Assembly (NCBI RefSeq): GCF_014644295.1
Contig: NZ_BMKK01000014.1
Coordinates: 62,001-126,000 of the forward strand
Direction of reading: 5' to 3'
DNA: 64,000 nucleotides
Source: Emticicia aquatilis
Lineage (GTDB): Bacteria > Bacteroidota > Bacteroidia > Cytophagales > Spirosomataceae
Positions 60,395 to 64,000 of the stretch are shown here, piece by piece. How positions within the stretch are numbered: position 1 is the stretch's first letter; each line of letters starts with the position of its first letter. A program made the translations under genes and the position numbers. Under the pieces are notes generated by a model. The model was given only the letters and a program-made list of their open reading frames with translations. It was not told where the DNA came from and made no database searches.

Positions 60395-60836
60395 AGCTTT
60401 TATCTTTCATTTTTACAAAGCCATGCCGTAAAATCAGTTCTTCATATTCATCATTCCATGTTTTTTTGGTATGATGTGTTTCCTGATTTTTAATATAATT
60501 CCTTACAGTTTCAATCTGCGACTCTGAAACCCCAACAGCAAAATATTCATCTTGCCATTCGAAGTACTGGTTTGTCAGTTTTTGTTTGTTTATCCAAAAA
60601 GCCGACTCCCCTTTTATCAACTGCATAACCTTACTAATAGTTTGGTCACTACCAAGCGACACCAAACAATGACAATGGTCGTTGAAACCATTTACAAAGT
60701 CAATAAATATATCTTTCTTCTCGCTATTTTCTTTGATATGATTCCAAACCTGCTGCCTGATTTCTGGATTGTGCAAATACGGAAATCTATTTTTTGTACT
60801 CCAGACAAAATGAATATAGACTTTGATGAACGGCAT
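60393..60836 (-). CDS. REP-associated tyrosine transposase (RAYT, Y1/IS200-like)
   Basis: A 147-residue HUH transposase of the TnpA-REP group. The HUH motif is DHCHCLVSL near residues 53-61 (His54, His56), and the catalytic tyrosine is likely Tyr114 in ETVRNYIKNQETHH. The beginning FIKVYIHFVWSTKNRFPYL is typical of the family. RAYTs are single-copy enzymes that act on palindromic REP elements, and REP-like palindromes flank this gene on both sides. It is not framed by IS200-type ends or accompanied by TnpB. Confidence 0.9.
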   Translation of the reverse strand: MPFIKVYIHFVWSTKNRFPYLHNPEIRQQVWNHIKENSEKKDIFIDFVNGFNDHCHCLVSLGSDQTISKVMQLIKGESAFWINKQKLTNQYFEWQDEYFAVGVSESQIETVRNYIKNQETHHTKKTWNDEYEELILRHGFVKMKDKS

Positions 60837-60904
60837 TGATTAATATGGATTATCATTATTAGAAATTCTCCAGCTAAATCAGTAGACTGTTTTTCTCTAC
60901 CTAT

Positions 60905-60925
60905 CCACAGGCTAAAGCCATGTGG
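60905..60925. repeat. REP-like palindrome upstream of the RAYT gene
   Basis: CCACA-GGC-TAAA-GCC-A-TGTGG (60905-60925) has a GGCTAAAGCC core, the complement of the downstream GGCTTTAGCC, and is followed by CAATTGAAAGAAAATAAA, an inverted relative of TTTATTTCAATT. Confidence 0.65.
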
Positions 60926-60951
60926 CAATTGAAAGAAAATAAAAACTATTT

Positions 60952-62403
60952 CTAATCTCCAAATGCCTCTTTCAGTACTTCTTTATCATCGAAATGATGC
61001 TTTATGCCTTTTATTTCTTGGTAGGTTTCGTGGCCTTTTCCTGCTACCAAAATAATATCTTCGGGCTTTGCCATTTTTACAGCCGCTAAAATTGCTTCGT
61101 GACGGTCTTCGATAGTTTGGGTTTTCTTGAAATGAATGGCAGGTACGCCTTTTTGCATTTCGGCCAGAATATCCAACGGCTCTTCGTTTCTTGGATTATC
61201 CGATGTCAGAATTACCTTATCGCTCATTTTACAAGCTATTTCGGCCATAATCGGGCGTTTGGTTGCATCACGATTTCCGCCACAACCCACAACTGTAATG
61301 ATTTGTTGATTTCCTTCTCGTAAATCAACGATGGTTTCCAATACATTTTTCAAGGCATCGGGTGTGTGGGCGTAATCAACGATTCCGACAATATTATTTT
61401 TAGAAACTACTTGCTCGAAACGCCCCGCAGGTGGCTGAATATCAGAGAGTTGCATCAAAACTTCATCTGAATCTTCGCCGAGTAAAACCGCCGCACCATA
61501 AACACCGAGTAAATTATAAGCATTGAATGAGCCGATGAGTTTGAACCAAACTTCTTTGTTATCAATCTCCATTTGTAGCCCAAACAAACTGCAAGCCAAC
61601 ACCTTTCCTTTGAAAGTACCAATGTTTTTGAGTGAATACGTTTCTTTTCTTGCCGCCGTATTTTGGAGCATTATTTTGCCATTCTTATCATCGGTATTTA
61701 CCAACGCAAAAGCCGACGCAGGAAGTTGGTCGAAGAAGCCTTTTTTTGCTTTTAGATAATTATCGAATGTTCCGTGAAAATCAAGGTGGTCGTGCGTAAT
61801 GTTGGTAAAGATACCGCCTACAAAGTGAAGTCCAGCGATACGCTCTTGCACTACCGAGTGCGAACTCACTTCCATGAAGCAATAGGTCACGCCTTTTTGG
61901 TACATATCGGCCAATAATTCATTGATTTTTACCGAATCAGGCGTTGTGTGCGTCGAAGGAATTATATCATCATCTATCTGATTTTGCACCGTAGAAAGCA
62001 AGCCACAACGATAACCCAATCGGCGGAAAAGTCTAAAAAGTAGCGTGGCTATCGAAGTTTTGCCGTTTGTGCCTGTAACACCTACTAATTTGAGTTTTTT
62101 AGATGGATGTTGGTAGAAATTTGCCGCTGCAAAACCCATCGCACGAGCCGAGTTTTCAACTTGAATGTAAGTAATTGCCTCATTTAGAGTTTCGGGTAAA
62201 TGTTCACACAAGATTGCCGAAGCTCCCAAATCAATGGCTTTGCCGATAAATTGATGCCCATCAACTTGCGTACCACCGATAGCCACAAAAAGGCTACCTT
62301 TTTCTACCTGACGAGAGTCGAAAACTATCTTATTTATTTCAATATCTGTTTTTCCAGAAACTGCTTGGAGAGAAATTTTATACAGAATTTCGCTTAATAT
62401 CAT
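60952..62403 (-). CDS. murE: UDP-N-acetylmuramoyl-tripeptide synthetase (meso-DAP type)
   Basis: Adds meso-diaminopimelate to UDP-MurNAc-L-Ala-D-Glu in peptidoglycan synthesis. The 483-residue protein has the ATP loop LVGVTGTNGKTSIATLLFRL near residues 107-126, the ITHDHLDFHGTFDNYLKAKK segment near 203-222 (with the carbamylated lysine nearby), and the diagnostic DNPRNEEPLDIL near 399-410 that marks the DAP-adding enzyme. The Rossmann C-terminal domain is complete. Ligases of the mur pathway usually cluster, but no other mur gene is within the window. Confidence 0.96.
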   Translation of the reverse strand: MILSEILYKISLQAVSGKTDIEINKIVFDSRQVEKGSLFVAIGGTQVDGHQFIGKAIDLGASAILCEHLPETLNEAITYIQVENSARAMGFAAANFYQHPSKKLKLVGVTGTNGKTSIATLLFRLFRRLGYRCGLLSTVQNQIDDDIIPSTHTTPDSVKINELLADMYQKGVTYCFMEVSSHSVVQERIAGLHFVGGIFTNITHDHLDFHGTFDNYLKAKKGFFDQLPASAFALVNTDDKNGKIMLQNTAARKETYSLKNIGTFKGKVLACSLFGLQMEIDNKEVWFKLIGSFNAYNLLGVYGAAVLLGEDSDEVLMQLSDIQPPAGRFEQVVSKNNIVGIVDYAHTPDALKNVLETIVDLREGNQQIITVVGCGGNRDATKRPIMAEIACKMSDKVILTSDNPRNEEPLDILAEMQKGVPAIHFKKTQTIEDRHEAILAAVKMAKPEDIILVAGKGHETYQEIKGIKHHFDDKEVLKEAFGD

Positions 62404-62594
62404 TGCTAATGTTTGTTTATATTAAGTAGTTTTTTGTTGATGTTGAATGTTTTTGCTGCTAAAATACCCTGTAAACGAACAAATTGTAAATTAGCTTTTT
62501 AATTGTCGGCAAGTTATTCAAAAAAACGTTTATCATCAAACGAACTATTCAGACTCGTAAATACACCACTTCTTTCATTCAAACAATTTTATCG

Positions 62595-62602
62595 TACTTT
62601 TG
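62595..62602 (+). promoter_or_regulatory. -7 promoter element of the methyltransferase gene
   Basis: TACTTTTG, exact TAnnTTTG, with TTTC at 62573-62576 as a possible -33 element (18-base spacer). Confidence 0.5.
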
Positions 62603-62633
62603 GCGAAGTTTCATTTAACTATTTTTCAAAATC

Positions 62634-63428
62634 ATGAGTCAACAGTATCAAACACGGGCAGAAATGCCACAAGGGGCTAATAAAGTCCTTGACCGCCGCA
62701 ACATCGAAAACTCTTATTCGAGCCTACTCGGACTGCTGAAAGATGGGCTGTCGGTGCTTGATATTGGTTGTGGCTCAGGAGCCATTACGGCCGATATAGC
62801 ACAACGTACCAGCGGGAAAGTTGTAGGCATTGATTTTAGTGAACACTTGATTGAGTTGGCTCAAAAAAATTACGCACACCTCCCAAATCTAAGCTTTGAG
62901 GTAGCCAATATCAACGATTATGTTTCGGTTGAAAAATTTGATTTGGTGATTGCTGCTCGAACTTTACAATGGGTAAATAATCCTGCGGAAGTTGTGCAAA
63001 AAATGGCGACTTTATTGAAAAAAGGTGGAAAAATCTCTATCAATGACTATAATCATACGAAGGTGGAATGGTCGCCCGCTCCGCCAAAATCAATGTTAGA
63101 TTTTTACGAAGCATTTCTTAATTGGCGAAAAGATGCTGGTTATGACAACAAAATTGCCGATAATCTAACAAAAATCTATGAAAGTATAGGTTTAACAGAA
63201 ATAAACGTCGTACCACAACACGAAGTAAGTAAAAAAGGTGAAGAAGAATTTGCAGCAGCCATCAGAATTTGGAGTATCGTAGCCGAAACTCGTGGAAAAC
63301 AAGTGGTAGCAGATGGCTACTGCTCAGAAGAACTACGCCTACAAGCAATTGAAGAATACGACGCTTGGATTGCCAACGAAGCCCAAAGCATGAGGCTTTA
63401 TTTATTGGCGGTGGAAGGAGAAATTTAA
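62634..63428 (+). CDS. SAM-dependent methyltransferase (class I)
   Basis: A 264-residue methyltransferase. Motif I is LSVLDIGCGSGAITADIAQR near residues 39-58, VVGIDFSEHLIELAQ near 64-78 holds the ribose-binding acid, and FDLVIAARTLQWVNNP near 103-118 is motif III. The middle resembles UbiE/COQ5-type enzymes without quinone-specific signatures. A metabolic role cannot be assigned. Confidence 0.85.
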   Translation: MSQQYQTRAEMPQGANKVLDRRNIENSYSSLLGLLKDGLSVLDIGCGSGAITADIAQRTSGKVVGIDFSEHLIELAQKNYAHLPNLSFEVANINDYVSVEKFDLVIAARTLQWVNNPAEVVQKMATLLKKGGKISINDYNHTKVEWSPAPPKSMLDFYEAFLNWRKDAGYDNKIADNLTKIYESIGLTEINVVPQHEVSKKGEEEFAAAIRIWSIVAETRGKQVVADGYCSEELRLQAIEEYDAWIANEAQSMRLYLLAVEGEI

Positions 63429-63445
63429 TTAAGAATTGAGAATTA

Positions 63446-63488
63446 AAAATGGAGAATGATTGCACGTTTACACAACATTCTCCATTTT
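63446..63488. terminator. Hairpin between converging genes
   Basis: AAAATGGAGAATG (63446-63458) pairs with CATTCTCCATTTT (63476-63488), 13-base stem over a 17-base loop. Same AATGGAGAAT core as the hairpin at 26753-26802. Confidence 0.7.
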
Positions 63489-63498
63489 CAATTATACA

Positions 63499-64000
63499 TT
63501 ATCCATTCACCAGTACTTTCTTCAAAGCATCTAAGAAAATATCTGCTTCTTTGGTTGTAACGGCTAAACTTGGCAATAGACGCATCGTGTGATTACCCGC
63601 CACGCCCGTGAAGATTTTATGGTCGAATAATAACGAATTTCTAATTGGCCCAACTGGTTTCTCAAATTCAATACCAATCATTAGACCTTGCCCACGCAAT
63701 TCTTTTATTCCTGGAATTCCTTTGAGGTTTTCCATGAAATAATCACCAATATTGGCAGCGTTTTGAATCAACTTTTCTTTCTTGATAATATCCAGAACTG
63801 CATTGGCGGCCGTACAAGCCAAATGATTTCCGCCGAAAGTTGTACCCAACATTCCGTGTTTTGCTTGAAATTTCGGAGAAATCAAAACCCCACCAATCGG
63901 GAAGCCATTGCCCATGCCTTTGGCAGTGGTGATAATATCGGGTTTTACTCCGCTGTGCTGAAACGTGAAGAATTTTCCCGAACGACCATAACCACATTGT
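63499..64000 (-). CDS. Class III aminotransferase (acetylornithine type), C-terminal part, cut by window edge
   Basis: The minus strand is open from the window edge and reads QCGYGRSGKFFTFQHSGVKP, then DIITTAKGMGNGFPIGGVLI, where the Lys in TTAKGMGNG is the PLP Schiff-base residue, and TFGGNHLACTAANAVLDII follows. The C-terminus ends ALKKVLVNG. The pattern fits ArgD-like acetylornithine or succinylornithine transaminases; the N-terminal half is outside the window. Alternatives among class III transaminases (ornithine, GABA) are less likely but cannot be excluded. Confidence 0.82.
   Translation of the reverse strand, partial: QCGYGRSGKFFTFQHSGVKPDIITTAKGMGNGFPIGGVLISPKFQAKHGMLGTTFGGNHLACTAANAVLDIIKKEKLIQNAANIGDYFMENLKGIPGIKELRGQGLMIGIEFEKPVGPIRNSLLFDHKIFTGVAGNHTMRLLPSLAVTTKEADIFLDALKKVLVNG

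Noticed and set aside
60393-60836. Complete IS200/IS605 insertion sequence
   Set aside because: No TnpB, no paired subterminal IS200 hairpins at fixed ends; the protein is of the REP-associated type.

Overview
The window looks like the chromosome of an aerobic member of the Bacteroidota, most likely order Cytophagales. The evidence is the gene content: an alternative complex III cluster fused to a cytochrome c oxidase cluster, a short LeuA, Nudix-type sugar regulation, and MurE with the meso-diaminopimelate motif. Promoters also fit the Bacteroidota pattern (TTTG, a spacer of about 19 bases, then TAnnTTTG), and Shine-Dalgarno sequences are largely absent. The host DNA is moderately AT-rich. 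Placement below phylum level is inference.

Bases 1-14612 hold one long minus-strand respiratory operon: actABCDEF (quinol:electron acceptor oxidoreductase), ctaC and ctaD, ctaA and ctaB (heme A synthesis), and two subunit III-type genes, the last cut by the window edge. A consensus promoter lies in front of actA. Together the genes build a quinol-to-oxygen electron path, with its heme maturation enzymes in the same transcription unit.

Bases 14.7-29.7 kb are housekeeping and small genes: an AlkA-type glycosylase, a CoA-binding protein, a YdcF-like protein, an AIM24-like protein, RNase HII, a MATE exporter, pyruvate kinase, leuA and a large FAD/Fe-S oxidoreductase. In front of leuA there is a promoter, an 18-codon leader peptide with five consecutive leucine codons and an intrinsic terminator, which together make a convincing leucine attenuator.

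Bases 29.8-42.77 kb are a strikingly AT-rich genomic island. Its left part has a 321-residue unknown gene, gene remnants, and a three-gene operon of a C5-cytosine methyltransferase, an McrB-like AAA+ GTPase and an McrC/LlaJI-type nuclease. Its right part looks like an integrated replicon: a small serine resolvase, a HUH Rep-like protein, a 14-bp iteron array, a small protein and a large serine recombinase. The recombinase reading frame runs antisense through the terminator and most of an initiator tRNA gene. The 3' end of a second resolvase copy survives on the other side of the restriction-modification operon.

Bases 42.8-64.0 kb return to host genes: era, a DMT-type transporter, der, a DsbD-N-like protein, an exonuclease, an acyltransferase, a GapN-like dehydrogenase, metG, a pentose module (GH43, GPH-type transporter and a Nudix regulator resembling AraR), an M28 peptidase, a Uma2-type protein, gcvT, a RAYT transposase with REP-like palindromes, murE, a methyltransferase and a truncated ArgD-like aminotransferase. 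Many gene ends carry extragenic palindromes, some of which extend into coding sequence.
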